Assembly: GCF_030009775.1 (NCBI RefSeq)
Contig: NZ_JASCTH010000005.1
Span: forward strand, 1 to 64,000
Length of the DNA stretch: 64,000 bases
Direction: 5' to 3'
Source: Actinoplanes sandaracinus
Lineage (GTDB): Bacteria > Actinomycetota > Actinomycetes > Mycobacteriales > Micromonosporaceae
In this document: piece by piece, positions 27,658 to 36,207 of the stretch
Position numbering within the stretch: position 1 is the stretch's first letter
Layout of the letters: every line of letters begins with the position of its first letter
Notes under the pieces: generated by a model
What the model was told of the DNA's origin: nothing
The model's database searches: none
What the model saw: only the letters and a program-made list of their open reading frames with translations
Made by a program: the position numbers and the translations under genes

Positions 27658-27993
27658 ATGACACGCAGCGACCAAGTCACCAGCCCCCAGGTGCACACTC
27701 ACGGCACAGTCGCGCCAGAGGCCACCACGTACGCCGTACGGAAGCTCCAGGCCGCGCTGTACCACGCCCCGGCCCCCGTGCTGCATTCCCGGCTGACCCT
27801 CGACGCGAACGCCCCAGGCGACCGGGTGGAGGCCCACATCGACGTCAACGGTGTCGCGGTGCATGTGCACGCGGTCGGCGAAAGCCTGCAGGAGGCCACC
27901 GACGCCATGCAGGAACGCCTGCGCTCACGGCTGCGCCGGATCCGCCGCCGGCCCACCCAGGGACCACGCGCGCCCGAACCGGACCCGGCGTGA
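27658..27993 (+). CDS. HPF/RaiA-like ribosome-associated protein (putative)
   Basis: A 111-residue protein with an excellent ribosome binding site (GGAGGAGG, four bases before the ATG). Residues 25-95 resemble the N-terminal S30AE domain of actinobacterial hibernation factors (VEAHIDVNGVAVHVHAVGES, then a helix with EATDAMQERLRSRLRR). Such proteins bind the 30S subunit and silence ribosomes in hypoxia or starvation; mycobacterial relatives are DosR-controlled. The C-terminal dimerisation domain of long HPF is absent. A DosR-like box lies upstream. The assignment is tentative because the domain is short. Confidence 0.5.
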   Translation: MTRSDQVTSPQVHTHGTVAPEATTYAVRKLQAALYHAPAPVLHSRLTLDANAPGDRVEAHIDVNGVAVHVHAVGESLQEATDAMQERLRSRLRRIRRRPTQGPRAPEPDPA

Positions 27994-28219
27994 ACCGAGC
28001 CGGAGCGGACCACGGCCCGGGGTGACCCTCGGGCCGTGACCACCGCGATGATCGCCGCCATCAGCAACCCGGGCACCGTCGCCGACCGCGGCGGTCACCA
28101 CTCGGCGCTGCCCCGCCCGTCAAGGCAGGGTGGCGGCCCACTTCGCCGACGTCGAATCCACACGCCTCCCACGAGTGTGGAGCACCGGCCGGAGCGCGTC
28201 GGCCGGGGTCGGTACGTGC

Positions 28220-28345
28220 TCACGGATGTACGCGTGCGGCTGGGATGGCCTCGGCGAGCGCTGCCACGGCGCCGTTGACCGGAGCCGGATGGGTCACCGT
28301 CACCCGCGCGACCAGATCGGATTCGGCCGTCTGTCGTTCGGCGAC
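28220..28345 (-). pseudogene. Remnant of an Acg-like gene
   Basis: About 35 residues on the minus strand (ESDLVARVTVTHPAPVNGAV, then AALAEAI) align by eye with the middle of the Acg-like proteins at 32149-33150 and 54279-55161 (PDLVARVTVGRPSPV in the latter). Nothing else of the gene is left. The rest of 27994-28394 shows no supported gene. Confidence 0.5.
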
Positions 28346-28394
28346 GGCGCGAGCGGGGCCGCCCGGACGCGCCGCTCGGCATTCCCGCATTCGG

Positions 28395-29045
28395 TCATGT
28401 CCGCCGCAGCAACGCCTCGGCCGACGGCGCACTCCACTGGGCGCGCTGCTTGATCCCGAGCAGCATTCGCCGTTCCATGATCAGGCTGCCGGGCTCCATG
28501 ACGGCCCGCCCGACCAGCCTGCGCGGCCAGGTGGCGCCCGGCACCAGGATCCGGTTGCGGCTGATCAGCCGGGCCTTCAGCCACCGGGTGGTCAGGTGGA
28601 GGATCCACACCCAGGTGCCGTCGGTCGAGCGGAACGCGATCGTACGCTCAGGATCGCAGATCTCCACCCGCATGCCCGGGCCCTTCGGCCTCAACGGCAG
28701 CACATCGCCCACGGCGAGATGTTGGAACTGCGGCAGGATGTCGTCGGCGCTGTGCACGTCCAGAGCAAGTAAGTTCTCGATCCAGTCGTACGTGTAGGCG
28801 CCGCCACGCCCTCCGCCCATCTGCACGAGCCACGGCCACACCGCCGAAGGAGGCGCCGCGATCGTGATCGCCCGGGTGGACTGTATGTCCGGGTCGGGCA
28901 GCAGGTCGTCGCCGGGGAGTGTCAGTGCCGTCTCCTCGCCGGTGGCGCCGTAGGTGAGATACCAATGCCGGGCGAGCGGCGAACAGGCCGTGGCCGCTGC
29001 CATCAGGGTCGCACCACCGATCCCGGTCCATCCCGTTGTTCTCAT
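28395..29045 (-). CDS. SRPBCC-like membrane-anchored protein, paralogue 1
   Basis: A 216-residue protein with an N-terminal hydrophobic segment ([17 protein letters not shown]), which may be a membrane anchor or lipobox. The rest resembles the polyketide cyclase/SRPBCC fold ([20 protein letters not shown], then [20 protein letters not shown]). That fold makes a hydrophobic ligand pocket, but the ligand is unknown. It is about 75% like the protein at 58955-59632 in the shared core, by eye. It lies 61 bases downstream of the CBS-BON gene on the same strand and is probably in its operon, so the box at 29845 would control both. Confidence 0.7.
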   Translation of the reverse strand: MRTTGWTGIGGATLMAAATACSPLARHWYLTYGATGEETALTLPGDDLLPDPDIQSTRAITIAAPPSAVWPWLVQMGGGRGGAYTYDWIENLLALDVHSADDILPQFQHLAVGDVLPLRPKGPGMRVEICDPERTIAFRSTDGTWVWILHLTTRWLKARLISRNRILVPGATWPRRLVGRAVMEPGSLIMERRMLLGIKQRAQWSAPSAEALLRRT

Positions 29046-29106
29046 GACTCCACGCTCTCCCTCCGGGTTCTCGGCCGGCGCGACGACGTCCGAACTGCCG
29101 GAACAC

Positions 29107-29787
29107 CTACAGCCTGCTGGGGGCCGCCAGCGTCTCGTCGTCGAAGGAGTACGCGAGGGTGGAGGTCACGGTGACCGCCCCGGGGACCTGACGGACCAGA
29201 CGGTCGACGAGGCCGGCATCCGAACGGCGATACACGGCGCCGGAGACCGTCACGACGCCACCTGCCACGGCCACGGTGATCGCGTTGGCCTCGTCAGCCA
29301 GAAACGGCCGTAGCACGCCGGTCTCGATGTCGGCGCGGATGTCATCGTCGGCGCGCAGATGCACCCTGAGCAGATCGCCTCGGGTGACGATGCCGACCAG
29401 GCGCCCGCTGCCGTCGATCACCGGAAGTCGCTTGACGTGCTTTTCGTCCAGGCGTCGGGCGGCGGCCGTGATCGAGGTGCCGAGCGACACGACGACCGGC
29501 GGCGCGCTCATCAGATCCACGGCCGTACGAGCGGTCGCCTTGGCCCGGTCGGCCCGGTGCCGCAGTCCGTCGAGCAGCCCGCGTTCCCCGCCGCCGGCAT
29601 ACTCGATCTTGCGCAGGAGGTCGGCCTCCGACACCACACCGATCACCCGCCGCGCGGCGTCGACGACCGGCACCGCGCTGAACCGGTGCGCCGTCAACAG
29701 ATCGACCAGGTACCGGTAGGACGCGGACGGATCGACCGAGATCACCTCGGTGGTCATCACGTCGTCAACGGTCCAGTTCTTCATCAT
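29107..29787 (-). CDS. CBS-pair and BON-domain protein (HRP1-like)
   Basis: The 226-residue protein has two CBS motifs (about 7-62, VDDVMTTEVISVDPSASYRY; and 88-143, LMSAPPVVVSLGTSITAAAR) and a C-terminal BON domain (about 155-215, ITVAVAGGVVTVSGAVYRRS). CBS pairs bind adenine nucleotides, and BON domains may bind membranes. Mycobacterial HRP1, a CBS-pair protein, is among the strongest DosR targets. The first ATG (29787) is five bases after GGAGG; the next ATG is an alternative. A box matching GGGNC-N4-GNCCC lies 58 bases upstream. Confidence 0.85.
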   Translation of the reverse strand: MMKNWTVDDVMTTEVISVDPSASYRYLVDLLTAHRFSAVPVVDAARRVIGVVSEADLLRKIEYAGGGERGLLDGLRHRADRAKATARTAVDLMSAPPVVVSLGTSITAAARRLDEKHVKRLPVIDGSGRLVGIVTRGDLLRVHLRADDDIRADIETGVLRPFLADEANAITVAVAGGVVTVSGAVYRRSDAGLVDRLVRQVPGAVTVTSTLAYSFDDETLAAPSRL

Positions 29788-29844
29788 CACGACCTCCTCG
29801 AGGATTGCCATCTGGAAGCTAGGCCCGCGCACCCCGCGCCGGCA

Positions 29845-29858
29845 GGGCCGACAGTCCC
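29845..29858. promoter_or_regulatory. DosR-like box, GGGCC-GACA-GTCCC
   Basis: Both half-sites are intact. The site is 58 bases upstream of the CBS-BON start, a distance suited to activation of a minus-strand promoter. Confidence 0.6.
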
Positions 29859-29960
29859 GCACGGACGGGAAGATGGGCCCGCGAGCGGCCGCACCGCCGA
29901 TCTGCTGGTCGCCCGCCCCGCCGGTCCGGCTGAGCGCGGGGCACAGGTCCCGTCGTTTGC

Positions 29961-29974
29961 GGGCCGCTCGGCCC
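29961..29974. promoter_or_regulatory. DosR-like box, GGGCC-GCTC-GGCCC
   Basis: A palindrome with perfect arms 61 bases upstream of the alcohol dehydrogenase start at 30035. It is separate from the box for the divergent CBS-BON gene, 103 bases away. Confidence 0.6.
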
Positions 29975-30034
29975 TGATCAACGACGGCTCTCCCGGCGAG
30001 GCTGAGGGCCGGAATGAGATCAGGGAGAGAAATC

Positions 30035-31045
30035 ATGCGTGCAGCGGTCGTCACCAGCTTCGACCAGCCCCTCGACGTCTTGAAGGTGCCGGTCCCCGAG
30101 CCGGGCGACGGGCAGATCCTGGTCCGCATCGAGGCGAGCGGGCTGTGCCACACCGACATCCACGCCGCCCGCGGCGACTGGCCCGTCAAGCCCACCCCGC
30201 CGTTCGTGCCCGGCCACGAAGGTGTCGGCATCGTCGAGCAGACCGGCTCGGGCGTCACCGCGCATCAGGCCGGTGACCGGGTCGCCGTGCCCTGGCTGGG
30301 CTACGCCTGCGGCGCCTGCGACTACTGCGTCACCGGCTGGGAGACCCTGTGCGAGGCGCAACTCAACACCGGCTACGCGATCGACGGCGGCCACGCCGAA
30401 TTCCTGGTGGCCGACGCCCGCTTCGCCGTCGCGGTGCCGGCCGGCATCGACCCCGCCGAGGCCGCGCCGCTGACCTGCGCCGGCGTCACCACGTACAAGG
30501 CGGTCAAGGTCGGCGGGGTCACGCCGGGCGACCGGGTGGCGATCTTCGGCATCGGCGGACTCGGTCACCTGGCCCAGCAGTACGCGCAGATCTTCGGCGG
30601 CGAGACGATCGCGATCGACGTCACCGAGGAGAAACTGGCCCTGGCCAAACGGCTCGGCGCCGCCCACACGATCAACGCCGCCACCACCGAGCCGGTCGCC
30701 GCGATCGAGGCGCTGGGCGGCGCCGACGTCGCCGTGGTCCTCGCCGCCGACCCGAAGGTCCTGGAGCAGGCGCACGCGTCACTGCGCCGAGGTGGCCGGC
30801 TGATCCTGGTCTCGCTGCCGAAGGACAACGCGATGTCACTGCCGATCTTCCAGACCGTCCTCAAGGGCATCCAGGTGATCGGTTCCATCGTGGGGACCCG
30901 CGCCGACCTCGCCGAGGTGTTCCGGCTGCACGCCGCCGGCCGTACCCAGGTCTTCTACGAGACCCGCAAGCTGGAGCAGATCAACCAGGCCATCGAAGAC
31001 GTCCTCGCCGGCCGCGTCCCGGCCCGCCTCGTCCTGCTGCCGTAA
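30035..31045 (+). CDS. adhA: Zinc-dependent alcohol dehydrogenase
   Basis: A 336-residue medium-chain dehydrogenase. Catalytic zinc ligands are Cys in SGLCHTDIH and His in PGHEGVG; the structural zinc site is the four Cys in CGACDYCVTGWETLC. NAD(H) binds at GIGGLGHLAQQ. It should interconvert alcohols and aldehydes, and in low oxygen it would reduce acetaldehyde to ethanol to recycle NADH. The ATG at 30035 follows AGGGAGAG. It has a DosR-like box 61 bases upstream and is the first of several plus-strand units in the island. The exact substrate is inferred from close similarity to AdhA-type ethanol dehydrogenases. Confidence 0.88.
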   Translation: MRAAVVTSFDQPLDVLKVPVPEPGDGQILVRIEASGLCHTDIHAARGDWPVKPTPPFVPGHEGVGIVEQTGSGVTAHQAGDRVAVPWLGYACGACDYCVTGWETLCEAQLNTGYAIDGGHAEFLVADARFAVAVPAGIDPAEAAPLTCAGVTTYKAVKVGGVTPGDRVAIFGIGGLGHLAQQYAQIFGGETIAIDVTEEKLALAKRLGAAHTINAATTEPVAAIEALGGADVAVVLAADPKVLEQAHASLRRGGRLILVSLPKDNAMSLPIFQTVLKGIQVIGSIVGTRADLAEVFRLHAAGRTQVFYETRKLEQINQAIEDVLAGRVPARLVLLP

Positions 31046-31214
31046 GCCCCTCCCCCAGGGGCCGACGAGATCGCGCCCGCACCCGGAGGTCCCGGCCGTA
31101 CACGGCACCGGAGGGCGCGCAGCGCCATGATGACCGCTGCTCGCACTCCGGTCACGGCGGCACCGCCGGCCGGCGCGTCCGACCTGCTCGCCCGTCGCAG
31201 GGGTGCCGGCGAAC

Positions 31215-31228
31215 GGGACCTCCGGCCC
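31215..31228. promoter_or_regulatory. DosR-like box, GGGAC-CTCC-GGCCC
   Basis: Two intact half-sites in the gap between the alcohol dehydrogenase gene and the flavodoxin gene, 131 bases upstream of the latter. Confidence 0.5.
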
Positions 31229-31359
31229 GCCCGGGAAGGTCCTGCCGCCCTGCCAGGAGACATCGACACAGATGACACTAAAGGAAAGGAGTCCAGCGAT
31301 CGGCGTCGCGCAGCTGCGGCACATCCTCGACCAGTACCCGACACCGTAACGAGGCCGCC

Positions 31360-31884
31360 ATGAAAGCGCTCATCGTCTACGAATCAATGCTCGGCACCAC
31401 CGAGGCGATCGCCCGCGCCGTCGCCGAACGTCTGGAGATGAGCTTCGACGTCACCGTCGCCGACGTACGCACCCTGCCCGCGGCCGGCGACACGGATCTG
31501 CTCATCGTCGGCGCTCCGACGCACGCGTTCAGCATGAGCCGCCACCGGACCCGCGCGGATGCGACGTGGCACGGCAGGCGGAAGGCCCGCGCCCCCGAGA
31601 TCGGGATCCGGGAGTATCTCGACTGCTCGCCCTGGCTGACCGGGATCCATGCGGCAGCGTTCGACACGGCACTGAGAAAGCCGTCCCTACCCGGATCAGC
31701 CGCCCGCAAGGCCTACCGGCGGCTGGACGGGCTCGGCTGCCACATGCTGACCGCCGCGAAGTCGTTCTATGTCACGACCGCCACCGGACCCCTGCTCGAC
31801 GGCGAGCTGGAACGGGCCCGCCGGTGGGCCGACACGGTCGCGGCCACTGTGCTCGCCGTCCGGCGCCCAGCGTCGACCATGTGA
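31360..31884 (+). CDS. Flavodoxin-domain protein
   Basis: The 174-residue protein begins with the flavodoxin FMN-phosphate loop (VYESMLGTTEAIARAVAE, residues 6-23) and has the expected second strand DTDLLIVGAPTHAFSMS, which borders the flavin. It should carry electrons or act as an FMN-dependent oxidoreductase in the cytoplasm. The middle (RADATWHGRRKARAPE) is more basic than in most flavodoxins. The start is ATG 31360; a weak GAGG lies before it. Many actinobacterial hypoxia clusters include such a gene. Its redox partner is unknown. Confidence 0.8.
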   Translation: MKALIVYESMLGTTEAIARAVAERLEMSFDVTVADVRTLPAAGDTDLLIVGAPTHAFSMSRHRTRADATWHGRRKARAPEIGIREYLDCSPWLTGIHAAAFDTALRKPSLPGSAARKAYRRLDGLGCHMLTAAKSFYVTTATGPLLDGELERARRWADTVAATVLAVRRPASTM

Positions 31885-31979
31885 GGGTCTCTTCTGCCGA
31901 CGGCCGATGCCTCGACGCGTCGGCCGCCGCCGACGGCCTGCGACCAGGCGCGCAGCGTCGGCATGACTGATCCGACAAC

Positions 31980-31993
31980 GGGCCCTTCGGCCC
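31980..31993. promoter_or_regulatory. DosR-like box, GGGCC-CTTC-GGCCC
   Basis: Intact half-sites and the common TTC core. It lies 155 bases upstream of the intact Acg-like gene, in a non-coding gap. Confidence 0.6.
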
Positions 31994-32148
31994 TAAACAG
32001 CGAGCTGCCTACCAGGCACTTTTAACGAGACTACGTAGCGTGCCTCACCTACCGAGGCACCCGCCCAGCGAATCCGGCCGCCGGCCACGACCGGCCCGAT
32101 GCCGCCGCACCGACCGGCGGCGTCGACCAGCCGAAGGGAGAACGAGCA

Positions 32149-33150
32149 ATGAACGGCTACGACGACACCGACCTGCTCCGGGCCGCCTCGGCCGGGATCC
32201 GCGCGCCCTCGTTGCACAACAGCCAGCCGTGGCAGTTCCGGCTGCACGGCGACGCCATCGAAATCCTCGCCGACCCGTCACGCCAACTGCAGGTCGCCGA
32301 CTCCGCCGGCTGGGCCCTGCGGCTGGCGTGCGGCGCGGCGACCTACAACGCCCGTCTCGCGCTGGCGGTCTCCGGCCGCCCCGCCGACGTGCTGCTGGCG
32401 CCCGACCCCAGCCGACCCGATCTGATCGCCCGGCTCACACCGGGCCGGGAACGGCCACCCACCTACACCGAAACCGATCTGTTCGCCGCCGTCGCCCGCC
32501 GGCACAGCCACCGGCTGCCGTTCTGGCCGGATCCGGTCCCCGCCGACGTACGGGTCCGGCTGATCGAAGCGGCCCGCAGCGAACATGCCTGGCTGGATCT
32601 GCTCGTCGGTATGACCGCGCTGACCGGATTCTCCGAGATCGCCCACAGCGCCGACCGGGTCCTGCGCCGTGACCTGCACTACCAAGCCGAAATGATCACC
32701 TGGGCCGAAGCCGACACCGCATCCGGCGGTGTCCCGTCACGCGCCGCGGCACCGGTCACCGAACACCAGGATCTGCTCCCCCAGCGCGCCTTCACCGACC
32801 GGCAGCGGGCCACCGGCCGCGACTACGAACCCGAACCCCTCGTCGCCATCCTCGGCGTCGCGACCGACCGGCGACTCGACCAGATCATCGCGGGCCAGGC
32901 GCTCCAGAAGGTGCTGCTCACCGCCACCGACGCCGGCCTGTCCACCTCGATGATCTCTCAGCCGATCGAGGTGCCCGCCGCCCGCGACCAGCTACGCCGG
33001 TCCCTGGGCCGATCCGGGTACCCGCAACTCGCCCTGCGCATCGGCTACGGGCAACAGGCCGGTCGGCCCACCCCCCCGCCGCGACCTGTCGGAGGTTCTG
33101 GCGCCGGCCGTCGAATGCCAACCGTGCTGACCGCCGTTCCACCCCGGTAA
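32149..33150 (+). CDS. Acg-family nitroreductase-like protein
   Basis: The 333-residue protein begins with the Acg signature (AGIRAPSLHNSQPWQFRL) and has ATDAGLSTSMISQPIEVP near the C-terminus. Acg (Rv2032) and its paralogues are DosR-controlled in mycobacteria. They have a fused nitroreductase fold that binds FMN but may store it instead of reducing substrates. The ribosome binding site AAGGGAG precedes ATG 32149. The last 25 residues look non-native: a run of seven C at 33071-33077 seems to hold one base too many, and the frame without it would end in RRDLSEVLAP, the usual family ending. A DosR-like box lies 155 bases upstream. Confidence 0.85.
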   Translation: MNGYDDTDLLRAASAGIRAPSLHNSQPWQFRLHGDAIEILADPSRQLQVADSAGWALRLACGAATYNARLALAVSGRPADVLLAPDPSRPDLIARLTPGRERPPTYTETDLFAAVARRHSHRLPFWPDPVPADVRVRLIEAARSEHAWLDLLVGMTALTGFSEIAHSADRVLRRDLHYQAEMITWAEADTASGGVPSRAAAPVTEHQDLLPQRAFTDRQRATGRDYEPEPLVAILGVATDRRLDQIIAGQALQKVLLTATDAGLSTSMISQPIEVPAARDQLRRSLGRSGYPQLALRIGYGQQAGRPTPPPRPVGGSGAGRRMPTVLTAVPPR

Positions 33151-33590
33151 TCATGGAAGTGGCAGCGTGATCGCGGGTTCGCCGCTGACCCAATCGGCGG
33201 GCAGAACGGCTACAGCGTCGGCGCCGGCCGCACCGTGCAAACCGGCCGAGCCGGTGCCCGGCACTATTTCGCCGCCGTGTTCGAGACATCGGACGGGCGT
33301 GATTCGTACGCCGTGAGGCACCAGCCTGGTGGCGCCGCTGACCAGGATTCGGCGCGGCACGGCCGGCGACTGTCCGGCAAGAGCCCGTAGAACGGGTTCG
33401 AGAACGGTGAGCGCCGCGACGAGGCCGGCGTAGGGGTTTCCGGGCAGGCTGATCACCCACCGCCCGTCGGGCAGAACGGCGAGGGCCTGCGGGTGGCCGG
33501 GCCGGCAGGCGACGCCGCGGACGTGCCAGACCGCCTCGCCGAGGTCCAGCTTGATGACGGACGAGCGGATGCCGTCCCGGGGCTTATCCG
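33151..33590 (-). pseudogene. MoeA C-terminal fragment
   Basis: The frame on the minus strand encodes EAVWHVRGVACRPGHPQALA, then WVISLPGNPYAGLVAALTVL and the natural-looking C-terminus. LPGNP followed by small residues is the hallmark of MoeA, which inserts molybdenum into molybdopterin. The N-terminal two thirds are missing. NarG needs molybdopterin guanine dinucleotide, so an earlier form of this island may have carried its own moeA. The fragment is unlikely to work. Confidence 0.65.
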
Positions 33591-33840
33591 AGCAGCAGGT
33601 GACCGTACTCGGCCATGATGGTGAGCGCCAGGGCCAGCAGCCAGATCACCACAATGACAACGTCGAGGTCGGCGGCCAGTGCCGGGCCAGAGCGTTTTGC
33701 AGGCGGGCCGGTAGGAACAAGTTGTCGTCGCGGATGTTGACGTGGGTCAGGGTGGCGAACACCAGGGTGGAGACGGTCACCAGAAGGCACAACGCGCCGA
33801 TGTGAACATCGACTGGTGGGACTACCCGGCTACCTACCAA
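33584..33840 (-). pseudogene. Possible remnant of a two-span membrane protein
   Basis: In one frame there is a hydrophobic stretch (HIGALCLLVTVSTLVFATLT) followed by NIRDDNLFLPARLQNAL. In the next frame comes DVVIVVIWLLALALTIMAEY, which ends at 33584. A single shift near 33685 would join them into about 85 residues with two membrane spans. The evidence is only hydrophobicity and codon bias. No family is recognised. Confidence 0.3.
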
Positions 33841-33968
33841 CCATCCTCGATCTAGCCACGGAGAACGACAGCAGCTGGCGGCTGCTGCGAGAGAAACGGT
33901 TCGGCCTCGATCTGCTCACCGTGTCCCTCGCCAAGGACGGCTCACCGCCGCCGAACCAGCCGGCGGTG

Positions 33969-34619
33969 TCACCGTGTTTCGTGCGGGTGCTCGCCGAGCA
34001 GGCGGGTGGCCAGCACCGCCGCCTGGGTGCGGCGCTCCAGGCCGAGTTTGGCGAGCAGGCTGGAAACGTAGTTCTTCACCGTCTTCTCCGCCAGGAACAT
34101 CCGGCCGGCGATATCCCGGTTGGTGAGCCCTTCCGCGACCAGTTCCAGGATCTCGCGTTCCCGGTCAGTCAGGCCGGCCAGCTCACGAGGTTGTTCCACA
34201 CCGTTACGGATCCGTTCGAGGACACGCTGAGTGACCACTGGGTCCAGCAGCGACTGCCCGGCGGCGACCCGGCGGATCCCGTCGACCAGATCATTGCCGC
34301 GGATCTGCTTCAGCACGTAACCGGAAGCACCGGCCATGATCGCGGCGAACAGCGCCTCGTCATCCTCGTACGAGGTGAGGATCAGGCCTTTGATCGACGA
34401 GTCGACGGCGCGCACGTCACGACAGACGTCGATGCCGCTGCCGTCGGGAAGACGGCCGTCCAGCACCGCGACGTCGGGGCGCAACGCCGGTATCCGCCGG
34501 GTCGCCTCCTGCGCGGAGCCGGACTCGCCGACCACTTCGATATCGCCGGCGGCCTGCAACAGGTCGGCCAGTCCGCGGCGGACCACCTCGTGGTCGTCGA
34601 GCAAGTAAACGCGAATCAT
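33969..34619 (-). CDS. devR: DosR/DevR-like response regulator
   Basis: The 216-residue protein matches mycobacterial DosR closely along its length. The receiver has LLDDHEVVRRGLADLLQAAG and phospho-acceptor Asp54 in VAVLDGRLPDGSG; ILTSYEDDEALFAAIMAGAS and GYVLKQI follow. The HTH has LTDREREILELVAEGLTNRD, then RMFLAEKTVKNYVSSLLAKL, including the Lys and Asn that touch DNA in DosR. It should activate the hypoxia genes in this window when phosphorylated by a haem kinase. No such kinase gene is nearby, so the partner must be elsewhere. The ATG is at 34619 with a weak ribosome binding site. A half-box 32 bases upstream hints at self-control. Confidence 0.9.
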   Translation of the reverse strand: MIRVYLLDDHEVVRRGLADLLQAAGDIEVVGESGSAQEATRRIPALRPDVAVLDGRLPDGSGIDVCRDVRAVDSSIKGLILTSYEDDEALFAAIMAGASGYVLKQIRGNDLVDGIRRVAAGQSLLDPVVTQRVLERIRNGVEQPRELAGLTDREREILELVAEGLTNRDIAGRMFLAEKTVKNYVSSLLAKLGLERRTQAAVLATRLLGEHPHETR

Positions 34620-34651
34620 AAGCACTTCATACCGCCCGGTCGCCGGGCGCC

Positions 34652-34665
34652 GCAAAGAAGGTCCC
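34652..34665 (-). promoter_or_regulatory. DosR-like half-box, GGGAC-CTTC
   Basis: Read on the minus strand the site is GGGACCTTCTTTGC. The left half and core equal those of the perfect box at 55608, but the right half is lost. It is 32 bases upstream of the DosR-like gene, so weak autoregulation is possible. Confidence 0.35.
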
Positions 34666-34788
34666 CAAACATTCGACCGCCACCGCTCGCGGCAGGGCCT
34701 GGCACCGGAGGCCAGGGCAGGGAACGCGGGCGCCGCCGCATCGCGACACCACGGGCGGGGCTTGCGCCGCGCCCGTGGTGTCGAGTCG

Positions 34789-36207
34789 TCAGCTGGGCTT
34801 CGGCGCTCCGGGCCGGGCGTAACGCGTCCAGGTGACGCCGACACAAAGGACCGCGAAGGCCAGCCCGATGAGATAGAACACGGTCGGGGACATGATGGTC
34901 AGACCGAACCCGAAGAAGAACGGCCCGAACGCGGCGATCGCGGCGGTCCAGCCGATGACGCCGCCGGCCTGCCGGCGCTCGAAGATCATCGGCATCTGCT
35001 TGAAGGTCGAGGCGTTGCCGATGCCGCTGAACAGGAAGATGGCGAGCATCCCCCAGAGGAACCGGTAGAAGCCCGCGTCCAGGGCCTCGGCCGAACTGGT
35101 GTCGGGCTGCAGGGCCGTGAGCGTGTACCCGATCGAGGCGATGATGCCGATCCCGGACACGAGGGTCCACCGGGCGCCGCCGAACCGGTCGGTGAGCGGG
35201 CTGAACAGGACGCGGGCGGCAGCGCCGACCAGGGGGCCGAGGAAGACGAACGTGACCGGGTCAGGGATCGAGTAGCCCGCGATGAGGAGTTTGGCCGCGG
35301 CGCCGGCGCCCTGCACGATGTCGGGGTTCCCGGCCCCGTACAGGTTCTTCATCAACAGCCCGAACTGGCCGGACAGACCGGCGAAGGTGCCGAAGGTCAT
35401 GACGTACAACAGCGTCATCCACCACGTGTCGGGGTTGCGGAAGATGTCGAACTGCTGCCGGATGTTCGCCGTGATGGGCACCGAGCGCAGCATGGTCCAG
35501 GCGAGCACCGCACCGACCACGATGAACGGGACGTAGATGTAGGCCGCGTTCTGGTACCAGACCTCCTGCGCGGGCTTGCCGGGCGCTCCTGCCATCGGTT
35601 GGGACCCGCCCAGGAACCCGATCATCGAGAAGCCGATGATCCACGGAGTCGCCAGCTGGACCAGCGACACCCCGAAGTTGCCGATCCCGGCCTGCAACCC
35701 GAGCGCGGTGCCTTGCTTGCGGCGCGGGAAGAAGTAGGAGGTGCTGGGCATGAACCCGGAGAACGCCCCGCCGCCGATGCCGGACAGGAAGGAGAGGGAC
35801 AGCAGCATCCAGAACGGTGTCGTCGGGTCCTGCACCTGGACCCCCCATCCCACGACCGGGATGAGCAGCAGCACGGTGGTCAGGGCGACCATCTTGCGGG
35901 TGCCCATCATCGGCGGCAGGACCATCCAGACGAGGCGCATCAGTCCGCCGGCCACGCCCGGCATGGCGGTCAGCCAGTAGAGCTGGCCGGTGGTGAGATC
36001 GAAGCCGAGGTTCGTGAGTTTCGGAGCGATCGCGGACGCGAGGAACCACGATGCGAAGCACAGGGTCAAGGTGAAGGTGCTGATCCAGAGGGTCCGCCAG
36101 GCCAGGTGGTGGTCCCAGGTGTCGGGGTTCTCGGGATCCCAGGATTCCAGCCATTCGCGGCCGGCGGGACGGACCGCGCCCGGAGGTGTGGAGAGTTTGA
36201 TGTTCAT
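34789..36207 (-). CDS. narK: Nitrate/nitrite transporter, NarK-type, second of pair
   Basis: The 472-residue MFS protein has about 12 spans and an N-terminal cytoplasmic stretch with WDPENPDTWDHHLAWRTLWI typical of the E. coli NarK/NarU group. The nitrate-signature regions are LSFLSGIGGGAFSGFMPSTS and RRKQGTALGLQAGIGNFG. This group exchanges nitrate for nitrite across the membrane. The start ATG at 36207 overlaps the stop of the upstream transporter by four bases. In Paracoccus the two types are fused in one protein; here they are separate genes in the same order. Expression should follow the box at 37718. Confidence 0.9.
   Translation of the reverse strand: MNIKLSTPPGAVRPAGREWLESWDPENPDTWDHHLAWRTLWISTFTLTLCFASWFLASAIAPKLTNLGFDLTTGQLYWLTAMPGVAGGLMRLVWMVLPPMMGTRKMVALTTVLLLIPVVGWGVQVQDPTTPFWMLLSLSFLSGIGGGAFSGFMPSTSYFFPRRKQGTALGLQAGIGNFGVSLVQLATPWIIGFSMIGFLGGSQPMAGAPGKPAQEVWYQNAAYIYVPFIVVGAVLAWTMLRSVPITANIRQQFDIFRNPDTWWMTLLYVMTFGTFAGLSGQFGLLMKNLYGAGNPDIVQGAGAAAKLLIAGYSIPDPVTFVFLGPLVGAAARVLFSPLTDRFGGARWTLVSGIGIIASIGYTLTALQPDTSSAEALDAGFYRFLWGMLAIFLFSGIGNASTFKQMPMIFERRQAGGVIGWTAAIAAFGPFFFGFGLTIMSPTVFYLIGLAFAVLCVGVTWTRYARPGAPKPS

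Noticed and set aside
31272..31349. A 25-codon frame (MTLKERSPAIGVAQLRHILD...) between adhA and the flavodoxin gene
   Set aside because: No proper ribosome binding site and too short to judge. It could be a remnant, but there is no supporting motif.
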